DNA from: Sordaria brevicollis
Lineage: Eukaryota > Ascomycota > Sordariomycetes > Sordariales > Sordariaceae
Reading direction: 5' to 3'
DNA length: 64,000 nt
Assembly: GCA_033439795.1 (NCBI GenBank)
Contig: JAUTDP010000007.1
Span: 2,046,001 to 2,110,000, forward strand
Shown here: piece by piece, positions 43,401 to 52,450 of the stretch
Layout: each line of letters starts with the position of its first letter
Position numbering within the stretch: position 1 is the first letter of the stretch
Made by a program: the position numbers and the translations under genes
Notes under the pieces: generated by a model
Told to the model about the DNA's origin: nothing
What the model saw: the letters and a program-made list of their open reading frames with translations, nothing else
Databases searched by the model: none

Positions 43401-44125
43401 GTGTCGCCCAGCAGGCGAACACGCAGACGCCTGCGAATGAGGATATCAGCGCCGATGTGGACGAAATGGAGAGGCTGCGTCAAGAGGGGATACAGCGCCA
43501 GCGCGCGGAGATGGCCGCTATCCTGAAGCAGGTCGAAGAGGACAACCAGAATGACGACCAGGCAAAGATAGACAGGAAAGCCGAAGAGGCCAGACTGTTC
43601 TGTCTAAAGGCTCAGAAAAAAGCCCAGGCCCAGGTAGAAGCTGCTGAGGCGGAAGATGCTGAGGCGGAAGAAGACGAGTCGGAAGAAGACGAGTCGGATG
43701 ATGACGAGTCGGAAATCCCTGAGCCGGAGGACAATGGGTCGGACGATGATGAGTCGGACGATGATCAGCCTCCCAATAACCAGGCGCCTCCCATTTCCCA
43801 GCAGACAAGCCAGCACACGAGTGCACCGCCCAATGTCGCTCCTTATGCGAATATGGGGTCAATCGGTGAGCTGAGCCTTCCAACTGGCAGCGCCGCGCCT
43901 AGCACGGAGCAAGATGCTGGGGATGAGCAGCAAGATTCCGTGGTTGAGAAATCGGGTCTCACCTATGAAGAGAGAGTCTTGTTGGGCCTGGAGGAGGATG
44001 ACGATGTTGATGACGAGGTGAAAGACGAGGATCAGCGCCGCGCTGCCGATGCCGCGACCATGAGGCGCAGAAAGATCGCTCCTCCAAAGCCTCGCATCGT
44101 TAAGAGAAACAACACCAACATGTAA
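40496..44125 (+). CDS. Lineage-specific acidic, Pro/Ala-rich protein with N-terminal membrane segments
   Basis: I do not recognise this protein. The ORF is open for 1209 codons, but a convincing intron lies at 40578-40649 (GTAAGT donor, ACTAACTC branch, ATAG acceptor, 72 nt and in frame). The spliced product is therefore 1185 residues. The N-terminal ~100 residues have hydrophobic helices (ILVEFFLWSLALLEMV; VVFVLSFFSSVASPVLALLCMWF), suggesting membrane anchoring. Then follow a long disordered Pro/Thr/Ala region, a 47-codon tandem duplication (42020-42301), a Ser/Gln-rich stretch with scattered FG (TFGQQQ) reminiscent of nucleoporins, and a Glu/Asp coiled coil with DDDESDDD blocks. A C-terminal GLTYEERVLLGLEEDD segment ends the protein. 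A perinuclear or nuclear-pore role would be a guess. Confidence 0.75.
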   Translation: MIPILVEFFLWSLALLEMVPGSYWNQLRKSMLFSAERIRRAGAAILTLTQIVLKLAEPFMAWSFLQRLCSFIGTSVDVVFVLSFFSSVASPVLALLCMWFRFEPFILGPHNTTLVRHATGLFNKIRFIASKGVSAWNVMSQWVLRFSQAVRVRARHTGRDYVVLDRVYFVLRSPAPTPSPTIATDNRIVDQPETIISHQEIPHYLRSRREGRLGSESPDYGHLANRSTDEREAQDEARPTTTAGPVALEQTTEHHHQEVAEPTNAASSSVVVIPDISEVPAEPAAFVGPAPTRPSTSDRFQRLSQRMARVAREIGETPEQLQARLDEARALRTAQEAAPSTTAHTNQSPLPETDNTREQSVISRLFAPRTDRPRQPVFRTRVVLVPPREPLFPVSSSQPRRTKTRQHQRNVPTPAPTPAPEPSVAPAPAPVLAVSRPVVTSTATPQPTVATAPSVSPEPTLVVQLTPPEIVITPPSPVLVPETPVEAVQDVIGEAIPGLPDNLLAPEATVQEIVTVPFVPATPVVPQLHWVARDLTVTEQEMDAIRLQLEDWHISTVQNVVTVPSVPAARVVPQLHWVARDSTVTEHEMDALRLQLEQLRISTPVAAFAAPAVTAQGAPGNAVQSSVSVPVLTTIPSLADDPVPSVAPSAEVSSLLEAVSASASDNDVEMEETLDVTGLQVSEPSSDGDLIMTENDVPPTVPVDQPEDHDMQDHAPEPSIFGSALGSLASLAPVQNYWELSPAFSSGPEAALSQFTFADTNTPIPTAPQTETREVDMEEAPAAQASTPSIVAGQETTVPATTSSDQATAPYTFGQQQAVQSPFTYALPGVSAPAPSFSSGQAQAPSAPAPISSAFSSLSSGQQQPAGTPSNCQAPPSAMDVETSGETGSVPAAAFSQPSPLQNVVLEPVDPALEEMLLAAFMAAPEHTGPLTPQQPTTQQQPTSPQPDPAAQAHLMQAFQSYESERDASVAQQANTQTPANEDISADVDEMERLRQEGIQRQRAEMAAILKQVEEDNQNDDQAKIDRKAEEARLFCLKAQKKAQAQVEAAEAEDAEAEEDESEEDESDDDESEIPEPEDNGSDDDESDDDQPPNNQAPPISQQTSQHTSAPPNVAPYANMGSIGELSLPTGSAAPSTEQDAGDEQQDSVVEKSGLTYEERVLLGLEEDDDVDDEVKDEDQRRAADAATMRRRKIAPPKPRIVKRNNTNM
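42020..42301 (+). repeat. Two tandem copies of a 141-bp (47-codon) unit within the coding region
   Basis: Copies at 42020-42160 and 42161-42301 keep the frame. Both encode VVPQLHWVARD, then TVTE(Q/H)EMDA and RLQLE, with about 80% or more identity. Differences include silent ones, so the duplication is not brand new. Confidence 0.88.
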
Positions 44126-45700
44126 GAGATGGGAATTCGAGGCGACACATAAGCATATGGCATAAACGGCGGGGTGGTCCCGGGCGGGCGCCACTCAAGA
44201 TCGTACATAAGTCCAGCTTGTCGTTGTTCTCTCAGAGAACTCTGGGATGTTTTGCGGGGCGTGTTGCAAAACTCCTAGCCTGTTAAGAATTCCTTGATCT
44301 TTGTTGGTTGTTGTCAGTCTTGTTTCGCTTTGGTATGAGAGTGTATTGTCTATCGGGATCTTGGGTTTTTCGCCTTCCCCCTCAGAACTGTCTCCTTTTT
44401 TCCCCTTTTTCCGACAAGCTCTCCATCGATAGACACACTTCTCTTCACCAAAAAGCGGACTTGACTCAAAATAGCAGGGAGTTTGATTTGTGATGATTGA
44501 TGACAAGATGGTCATACCTTGTCCTCTCATCATCATCAAACAGCTACCCATTTCTAACTTGTCTCGTCGACCTCAGAAGTCACACTGAGTAAAAGTCGAC
44601 AGCAAGGTCACTCGCACAGTCGCCACCGGATATGCCGCAAATCCGGGAACAGGTGCCGCGATTCGTTCTATATCAGGTTTCTGGTAAGGGTGGGTGGGTT
44701 ATGGCCAGAAACAGGGAGTCAGTTTTTTCTGCTCTCAATATGTTGCAACCAAGAAGTCACGCTTGGATATAAGCAACCTGATATCAGCTCCGGTGCCTAG
44801 AATCGGATGCATTCTCTCAACGATCTCTCGACTCGTATAGTCAGAGACACTTCGTGTTTGCGGATCGACAAGTATGGGGAAAAGCTCGTCACACTTTTCC
44901 TCTGTCCTACCAGCATCACGACCCTCAACATTGCCGCTACCGAGTCAGTCACGCTCATGTTCGCAAGGCGAACCGGCAACGTTCTCTCAAGATTATCTGT
45001 TTTTTTTTTTTTTTACTGTACGAGTTTCTCGACGTTTTCAGATCATTCTTTTATCAGCAGCATCAGACCTAGGCACGTCTGCTTGCGACCTCCTTGTCAC
45101 GATTACTGTCAGCATCGTTTTTTCTTATTCTCTCGATATCTTTCGGATTCATTGCAGCAACTTTTATCACATTTCAAAAGGCGAAACAGCAGCATTGATA
45201 TGAGACTGACAGCAAACGTACATGACGACTTCTTTTCTTGGAATCATTCAACCATAAAATAAAAAAACCAACAGTACCAAAATTTGAAAAGGGAAAACAA
45301 TCACCAAAAAATGTACGACTACATCTGTACCATTACTTCACACCACTGTACGAGTACGATTTTTGGCCATCGTCCACTTCTTGACCACTTCAGCTTGCCG
45401 ACTTCTTTCTTTCTTTCTCAGCAAGCATACGGACGAGACGATCCTGTCGAAGACTAGAATTACCATTTTTCACTTCTGTTTTGACGAGATCAAACCAACC
45501 GGCGACCAATGTGCAATCACTCAAGCACGTTCGTTGACAAAGTATGACCAGTGCCAGCATTCTTCTTTCTTCTCGCAGGCACGACACGAACAACAGCAGT
45601 TTTATTTTCTTTCTTTCCGGGCAACTCACTCACGCTCGGATGTTCGTTCAACCATTGTGACCAGTTCAGCAAAGCTTCTTTCATTTTCTTCACTCAACAG
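44126..45700. other. T/C-rich intergenic region
   Basis: Downstream of the hypothetical gene. A T-run lies at 45000-45014. Overlapping short ORFs read in several frames (Ser/Phe-rich) look like composition artefacts. I cannot place a gene here; it may be the promoter and 5' part of the spliced transcript described next. Confidence 0.4.
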
Positions 45701-47494
45701 GAAGCAGCTGATTCAAAATCATCAACATGTCGACAGTCAGTACAATCTTCAACTCGCTGACACATCGACAAGGACGCCCTTTAAACTTCAAATTCGGGAC
45801 GTTCACACTTTGTGACAAAGTTCGGGACTGCAACCAACAAACCAAATCTTCAAAAAAAAAAAAAAAAAAAATCTTCAATTCTCAACTTCTTCAACTTTCA
45901 AGAAGAGCAGTGACAGCAGGCCCGAAGATAAACTAAGCAACATAACATGTCGAGACTCGATATTCTTCTTCAACTCGTTCTCGACATCGACATCAAGCGA
46001 CGTTCTCCAACTTCAAAATCATGGGGATGTCCAAAAACTCGTGACATTCGTTCAAAAAAGACTGCAGCAAAACAAAACTTCCAAACTTTCAAGCTTCAAC
46101 TTTCTCAAACTCAAAAAAGAAAAGGAGCAAGAGCAGTCTGAACGAAAACCGTTTCGAATCAACCATGTCTCGGCTCGACTCAAAACTTCAAACCCGTGAA
46201 CAACCATAACTTTCAAATCTTCTCAATTTTCGTTCACATTTGTCGAGTATCATGGCGGATTCAAACCTTTCTTTGCAACGGCAGCGAAGAAGAAAAAAGC
46301 TTTGCAGAACTTTCTTGTTGTTTTGCTTGGTCAGACACACAAAAATCACACAAATCTTTTTTTGTCAGACCATGGCGAGCAAGCAGAGCTTTTTTTCAAA
46401 TGGATTAACCACCAGCGATTCGACAGCTTTGGGTAAGTGTCCTTCCTCCCTTCGTTTTCGCCCTTCATTCTTTTTCATGGCGCACAAAAAACTAACAATA
46501 ATGATGAACAGGACTCCGTGAATAATTCTCCTTCTTCTGAACATGATCAACTCAAACCGTTTCGTTTAGTCACGTTGAGCAGTCAATGCATGTCGAGATC
46601 GGTGCTATTTACCAGCTCACCTTTTTCTGCCTGGTAAAGGGTCCTCCTTTTTCGTTCCTTTAATGAAGAACGGAGATGAACTTGATGGTCCAAGCTAGTC
46701 TCAACTACAGATTGCAGTAAGTCCCTTCCTTCCCATTCTTTCCCCAAGACATGACAGTGACTGACATTTGTGTGCAACAGAACCAAAGTCGTCAAACTTT
46801 TACAGACTTACACACACGTTGAGATGCAATGGACCATCAAAGCCGGCGATTCGACGTCTTAGGGTACGTTGTACTTTCCTCTTTCTCCCTGCTGCTTCAC
46901 ATGAACCGACACTAACAAATGATGGAACAGGACTCGATGCGACTGACAACTTCAACTCATTCATTCACTCAAACCACATTGACAAATCTTCTTCTCAATT
47001 CAGTCAGCAATTCTTTTCGCATCGAGAATTATCCCGAAGTAGTAATCGAGATCGATAAGGCATAAACTGCCTAGGCGTCGACGCAAGAATAGAAAAGTAA
47101 GTTTTTCTTCAGCACAACACAACAACACCATGAGGCGGGAATGACTAACATGGGTCCACGAAACAGATTCATGCCGTTGAACCAGAAGTTGAGTTGGCCT
47201 GCCCAGGTCGTAAAATCAGCGTCACTCAACAGACTGTTAATGTATGTTCTATTTGCGCTCCTGTGCTCGCTAATCATTGAGATCTTGTACTGACTTGGTT
47301 ATGTTGAACAGAAAGCCGAAGCATCTGCTACTGCATATGAATCAACCAAACTTTCAAACCACACTTTCAAACCAATTCGATTCAACACAGGGACCAAGAA
47401 CGAGTACACGGAGCGGACAACCAAACCTCAAACCATCCGTGGTAACGACACGTCTCGATACAAGCTCTTGAAAACTTCTCTATCTAACTCTTGA
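45700..47494 (+). ncRNA. Putative multi-intron spliced transcript with little coding potential
   Basis: Five consensus introns lie in a row on the plus strand: 46433-46511, 46717-46780, 46864-46930, 47097-47166 and 47242-47311 (64-79 nt). Donors are GTAAGT, GTACGT or GTATGT, there are CTAAC or CTGAC branch sites, and acceptors are (A)ACAG. The exons between them are short and stop-rich. Only small ORFs remain, such as one from ATG 46937 to about 47065 and one through the last two exons from ATG 47171. The left part (45.7-46.2 kb) has degenerate repeats of about 220 bp, each starting CATGTC(G/T). The region ends about 60 bp before the 3' end of atg14 on the other strand. A long noncoding RNA fits best; a fast-evolving small protein is possible. 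The 5' end is not defined. Confidence 0.5.
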
Positions 47495-47554
47495 GAGCTT
47501 CGCCAACCAATCCAAACTCATGGCGGCATCGAGACACACAGCTCATTTCCAAAC

Positions 47555-49321
47555 TTATCTACTCTTGAGCTTCGTCCAGCCACTCGTCCCTCTAGTACCG
47601 GCAGCACTACTAGTACTCGTTCCAGCAGCAGCAGCAGAAGCAGCAGATGCAGCGTCGGTCGAGCCAGCGCCATCAACATTTCCACCACTATTTCCACTCA
47701 AATTGCGAATACCTCTTTCTCTGGCAATGGCTTCCGACAACGCATTACCACCGGCATTAACAACAGTCGAAACACTTTCCACACCGAAATCGTCATTTAC
47801 CCGTCCGTCTCTACCGGCAATAATAATATCATCCTCTCTCCGACGACGTCGCTTGACCAAAACTCCAAGCCGACCGTTGTCGTGTTCGAAAGCATCGTCC
47901 AGCTCGTCACCCTCAATCTTTTCCCACTCCAACATTGGCGCCTCGTTGACCAACCTCTTCTTCAACCGATCCGACATTCGGTGCGGACTGGGGAGTCTGC
48001 ACCTGTCCAACCACTCCTTTCCTTCCAAACTCTCTAGGAAGTTGTGGATCGTCCCATGAGACCAACGACTTATAACCAATCTCGGGTTGTTGTTCGATGA
48101 CGACGCCGTCGCACCACTCTCTTCTGGCGGTGTCGTTGTTGTCTCGTTATTACCATTCTTGGGACTTGGAAACATGTTCGGATCAACCGAGCGCCGATGG
48201 AGATTATCGCCAATCAGCAACCTGTACAAATTGTGGCCCATGTTGCACAGCTCATCGTAGGTATCCCGCGAATCATTCAAACCAAACGGGAGACCTTGGG
48301 TGCAGCAGGCCCAGGCGATATTGTGGGCGAGCAGGCAGACGGCCTCGATAAACATTCCGGCTGTCTGCGGGTCCTCCTTGACCAGGGCGGGCAGCGGCTT
48401 TTCGATCCAGAGCGGACGGGGACGATGGGGGAACGATCTGGTTTTCTCAACATCGATCGGCGGTCCATCCAACCCGGACTGCTGGTGATGACCAGTTAAC
48501 ATGGCTGCCGGAAACGGCGGCTCCTCCAGTTGGTAAGACGCCTGCGGCCATAAAATCGTCGGTCGTGGGTAGTCTTGGTGTGGAAGTGTGATTTGTGAAG
48601 GAAGTCGAATGGCAAGGTAATGGGAGGTCAGCATCAGCAAATGTGTGATGTTGGCCAGGGATGTGTTGATAACCTCTGGTGAGAGGCCTACAGAAAAAAA
48701 AGATTAAGTAAGTCAAGCCGACAGCAAGAGAGGTGGGAGACAAGAGGCTAACTCACTGTTTAGAGCATGCAAATCGATAATCTCGACGCCGCCGAGCTCA
48801 TACCGCTTCAAAGAACCCTTGCGAATCTGCCTAAGTCCAAACAATCTTGCAGCCTCCTCGCACAGAAACGATCTCGTCGACGCCATGGTGTCAGCACAAG
48901 CAGCCCATTTGAATCTAGTCCGGCGAATCGACTCCTGAGCCTCTTCTAGCTGTCGGTTCCGCCTCGCTGCAACACCAGTCGACATGGCCGATAAATCAGA
49001 CTCCTTCCGGGCGAGAACATCCTTCTTCTTCTCGACCTCCTTCCTGGTCTGCTCGGTCTGTCTCTTCAAGCGCTCACACTGAGCCATAATCTCGGCGGTT
49101 CGAGCATTGGCGGCGGCCATATCCGACTTGAGTCGGTCCAAGTAAGTCTTTTTGGATCCTCCTGCTTCCTGCTCTCCGACGGTGCGCTCTAACTCCTCGT
49201 TCTCGATCAGGGCTCGTGCGTTCTGCACTCGAAGTGGGTAAAGCCTATTGCGCGCATCAACGGCGCAGAGAAATGGCACCCTGCCCTGATGGGAGCGGTC
49301 GCAAAGACTGCAACAAATCAT
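47555..49321 (-). CDS. atg14: Autophagy-related protein 14 (Atg14/Barkor), PI3-kinase complex I subunit
   Basis: Directs the Vps34-Vps15-Atg6 PI3-kinase to the pre-autophagosomal structure. Exons 49321-48757 and 48687-47555 (donor GTGAGT, acceptor TGTAG) give 565 residues. The N-terminal zinc-binding-like cysteines (MICCSLCDRS, then PFLCAVDARNRLYPLR) are typical of the Atg14 family. A coiled coil follows at about residues 40-130. Then come the Barkor/Atg14 domain parts: RIRKGSLKRYELGGVEIIDLHALN, YLAIRLPSQITLPHQDYPRPTI, FIEAVCLLAHNIAWACCTQGLPF and CNMGHNLYRLLIGD. The C-terminus is Ser/Ala/Gly low complexity (ASAASAAAAG). UVRAG/Vps38 is a relative, but the Cys motif and length fit Atg14. Confidence 0.88.
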
Positions 49322-50394
49322 CTTGAAAGACTAATGGTGGCGTCGTCGAGGAATCCAAATTGGTGAGTTCGAGTTGGAGTGCGAGAGTTTAAGAAGGTGT
49401 GAGCAATGGACATAGAAGCTGACTTGTGCTGGTGGTTATCGATGGAACAGATCTTCACTCTCATCCAAAGACTCGACAATGACATGACGAAACAGCCGAT
49501 GCCTGCTGCCCGATGAAATGCCCTCGAAGCATACAAGCCGAACGATATCGAACGACGAACGATGAAACAAACCGAGCGTCGAGTCGAAGAATGAATCAAT
49601 CAATCAATATCATCCAAAGATAAAGAGAAGGAAGGGGTTGTTGGGGTCAAAGAGGAGATGGAACATCAAAAAACGAAAAGTCTCCAGGCTGAAGTCACAA
49701 GCAATGCACAGCACACCCGCATACAGCACCCCTGGGCGTCATCGGAGAGCCGGTCACCGGGATCATGTTTCGCAGGGCACAGCATCAAGTCACAGTCCTC
49801 GCCGAATCTGGTCTAGTGTCACGCCCTCACGGCCCTGTGCCTAGCCCTGCCCCGGATTGGCACAGGCAGTACCGACCCACTTCCCGCTCTTGCCTAGCTC
49901 GACTGCCAGTGCCGCCCATCGCTCTCGGCCCCTCTTTTTCAGCGGCTCCAGCGCCCTCCACTCGCTGTGGACGAATCCTCCACAGCTGCAACCGCGCTCG
50001 AGAATAGCGACTCCATTCGGCGGCTCTCGGGTCTCACCATAACATCCTCTCATCAAAGCGATCACACAGGAAGGGTCACAAGGAAGGAAGGGACGACGAA
50101 GAGACCTCGACACCAGCGTCCGTTACACTTGCACAAAATTCCCAGTGTAGCACAAGCATAATCCAATCGGCAACTTATCGGGCAGCAGCAAATTCAATAA
50201 GACATCGGCCAGAACAAGAAAGTCTCTAAGAAGAAAGAGACACCTCATAAGAAGAGCACAAAAGTGAAAGCGGCATCACTTTGCGACATCTCATATAAAA
50301 CAACAAAAAGGAAAGAGCATAATCTGCCTTCCACTCATACAGCACTCAACAAACCAGCGCCTTCCGTCCTTTATCCAGCTCAAACAGAGAAAAT
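49322..50394. promoter_or_regulatory. Divergent promoter region, atg14 and the S/P-rich gene
   Basis: About 1.07 kb between two divergent starts. Short ORFs have no features. The last 200 bp are A-rich, like a 5' UTR. Confidence 0.45.
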
Positions 50395-51411
50395 ATGGAC
50401 TCTACCCCGCCTCAAAACCGGCAAGGACAACGGCCAGAGTCTGAGCCTGACTCCGATCTCAGCACCGCTTCTCCAGCCGGCAGCGAGCATAACCGGAGCT
50501 CTCACTTTGGTGAGGACGACTCCTTTGACCACAATATTCAGTCACCTCAGTCACCTCGATCGCCTCAGTCACCTCGCTCACATCAATCGCCTCGCTCACC
50601 TGAATCACCCAAATCGACTCAGTCGCCTCAGCTGCTCTCACCTCTCCAGCCAGTGCGCTCAACGCCCATCGTCCCCATCATGGACAGCAGCAATAATAGC
50701 AACTCGAGCCACGGCAGCCAGGACAGCGACGACGACATGGCCAACAGCCCCAGTGATCACGGCAATAACGCAGAGCCGACCATCACTCAACTCCAACAAC
50801 CTCTGGAGAACGACCGCTCCTCCCCTCCCTCCTTTCTCCCTGCCACAGTCTTCCAAGGCAGCAACAACAATAACATGAACTCACAACAGCGCCAGCAGCA
50901 GGTCAAGACTCCTGAGCCGCGCAACAACACCACCACTCCCACCAACGAACCCATAACCATCAACTCTGATGACACTGGGAACAGTAACAACAACCAAGGC
51001 AACCATAACAACTTCAACAGCCTCAACAGCCTCCACCTCAAAACCTCCCTCAACCCTCTCCCGCGCAATATCTTCGCCGCCGCCGGCCACGCCCTCTCCT
51101 CGCCCAGCACCCCCGGCACCCTACCCAACTTTGACTGGGACGACTTTGTGACACGCTACACCGAGTCCCTGGCCGCCGCCGACGCCGAGGAAGCCGAACT
51201 CCTCGAAGAGTTTCAGCAGCTGGTGCATTACTTTGAAGTATGGGCCTCGTCTTCGTCAGCTCACGACACCGATCGGGCTGTCAAGCGCTTGCAGACGCGC
51301 GAGCGGTACGTGCGCCTTGAGGAACAGAATCTGGCGCAGAGGCGGAAGCATTTGACGGAGGTGGTGAGGGCTTTTCAGAGTGCTTTGGCTCTTTTGAGCC
51401 AGTCTTCTTGA
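50395..51411 (+). CDS. Hypothetical Ser/Pro/Asn-rich protein with C-terminal coiled coil
   Basis: Not recognised. One exon, 338 residues, with ATG at 50395 in an AAATATGG context. Residues ~48-80 are (Q/R)SP(Q/R) repeats coded by a 9-bp-based array at 50539-50635, possible proline-directed kinase sites. The middle is Asn/Gln-rich. The conserved-looking part is C-terminal: GTLPNFDWDDFVTRYTESLAAADAEEAELLEEFQQLVHYFEVWASS, then a charged helix (RLQTRERYVRLEEQNLAQRRKHLTEVVRAFQSALALL). The downstream region has introns, so its mRNA may carry a spliced 3' UTR. Confidence 0.7.
   Translation: MDSTPPQNRQGQRPESEPDSDLSTASPAGSEHNRSSHFGEDDSFDHNIQSPQSPRSPQSPRSHQSPRSPESPKSTQSPQLLSPLQPVRSTPIVPIMDSSNNSNSSHGSQDSDDDMANSPSDHGNNAEPTITQLQQPLENDRSSPPSFLPATVFQGSNNNNMNSQQRQQQVKTPEPRNNTTTPTNEPITINSDDTGNSNNNQGNHNNFNSLNSLHLKTSLNPLPRNIFAAAGHALSSPSTPGTLPNFDWDDFVTRYTESLAAADAEEAELLEEFQQLVHYFEVWASSSSAHDTDRAVKRLQTRERYVRLEEQNLAQRRKHLTEVVRAFQSALALLSQSS
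50539..50635 (+). repeat. Coding microsatellite of TCACCTCRG-type 9-bp units
   Basis: About ten units of TCxCCTCAG/TCxCCTCGx encode the SPQSPR-type array of the hypothetical protein. Variation between units suggests slippage plus point change. Confidence 0.8.
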
Positions 51412-52450
51412 TGGTTGAGTTTAAGTTACGGTGGTGATAAGGGAGGAGGAGCGGTGAGAGCACATCAACTGCTTTTGACAACAACACAAGAAAACAACGA
51501 CAGAAAAAAAAAAAAAAACCAAAGGCGTGGTCCCCGTGGCGGCTCTGACCGTGGGTCGGACTTCATGCCGTGGAGGAAGGGTGGTGAGAAGGCGTGGTCC
51601 CAAAGGCGCCAAAGAGCGTGGGCCGGATGCACTGCCGCGGGAGGAGAAGTTGTGAAATGGGAAATTTTTTGGAAGTGTGGAGGATGGGAAAGGTGTGTTA
51701 GAGTAGATGTAGGTAGCTTGGGCCTTCGGGCGGGTGGAGGGCCAAGGGCCCGACAGGTATGTTCCCTTTTTTCGTTTTACCCTTTGTTTTCTTACCGCAG
51801 ACTTACTAACTTTTCAACATGCCAGGGAGGGGGGCCAAGGGCTACTTGGGGGCCCGGTACGTATCTTACTCCTTTTCCTTTGTTTTTTGATCACACAGGG
51901 ACTAACTGTTTTACATTCACAGGAAGGAGGACCACGGGATGGGGGGTGGGGGTTGGAGGAGTAGATAGCGACATAGAGTGCGCATCGTGTTCTTCTATGA
52001 GCTTGTATTCTGGCGGTCGGAAAAACAAAAATCGATAGAGCATAAAGTGCTCGAGAGGAGAAGGGGTTCAAGAAAAAAAAAATTCATATAGCAAGAGCCG
52101 CAGCGCTAAAGCGCTCAGGAGCATAAATTGCTTTCTGAAGGCAAGACAAGCGAGCATAAACTGCTCAGGAGGAGCTTGACAAGAGGGAACCGGGGCAGGC
52201 GCTAGACAGGATCAGTGGCCTAGATGCCCCTTAGATTTGAGGATCATGTTTTGAGAATCTTTGTGTCCCAGACTGAAGTCTGTTGAGAAGGACGAAGACA
52301 GTCAAGTGAGCTGGTGGTAGAGAAGGTGGAAGATTTATTTCATTTTGTTTTGCGAATTTCTTCGTACCAGACAGAAGTCTGTGTGGTAGCTGAAGCTAGG
52401 TCTTCATTGCTGGGTGATGGTAATGGTGATGGTGACGGTTGTTAAACCGA
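51412..52450 (+). ncRNA. Putative spliced, hairpin-rich 3' UTR or separate noncoding transcript
   Basis: Two consensus introns follow the stop of the S/P-rich gene: 51757-51825 (GTATGT donor, ACTAAC branch, GCCAG acceptor) and 51857-51922 (GTACGT, ACTAAC, TTCACAG), enclosing a 31-nt exon. The exon ends share a GGGCCAAGGGC motif. Downstream are four small hairpins with UAAA-starting loops (52038-52052, 52102-52115, 52119-52133, 52152-52166), and two CAGAC-GAAGTCTG hairpins (52269-52282, 52368-52381). A GCC-UUCG-GGC tetraloop lies at 51722-51731. Coding capacity is poor. It could be a 3' UTR of the upstream gene (introns there may expose it to nonsense-mediated decay) or its own lncRNA. Confidence 0.5.

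Noticed and set aside
51415..52038. 207-residue plus-strand ORF
   Set aside because: It begins without an ATG and reads straight through two consensus introns; its content is Gly/Arg-rich from composition.
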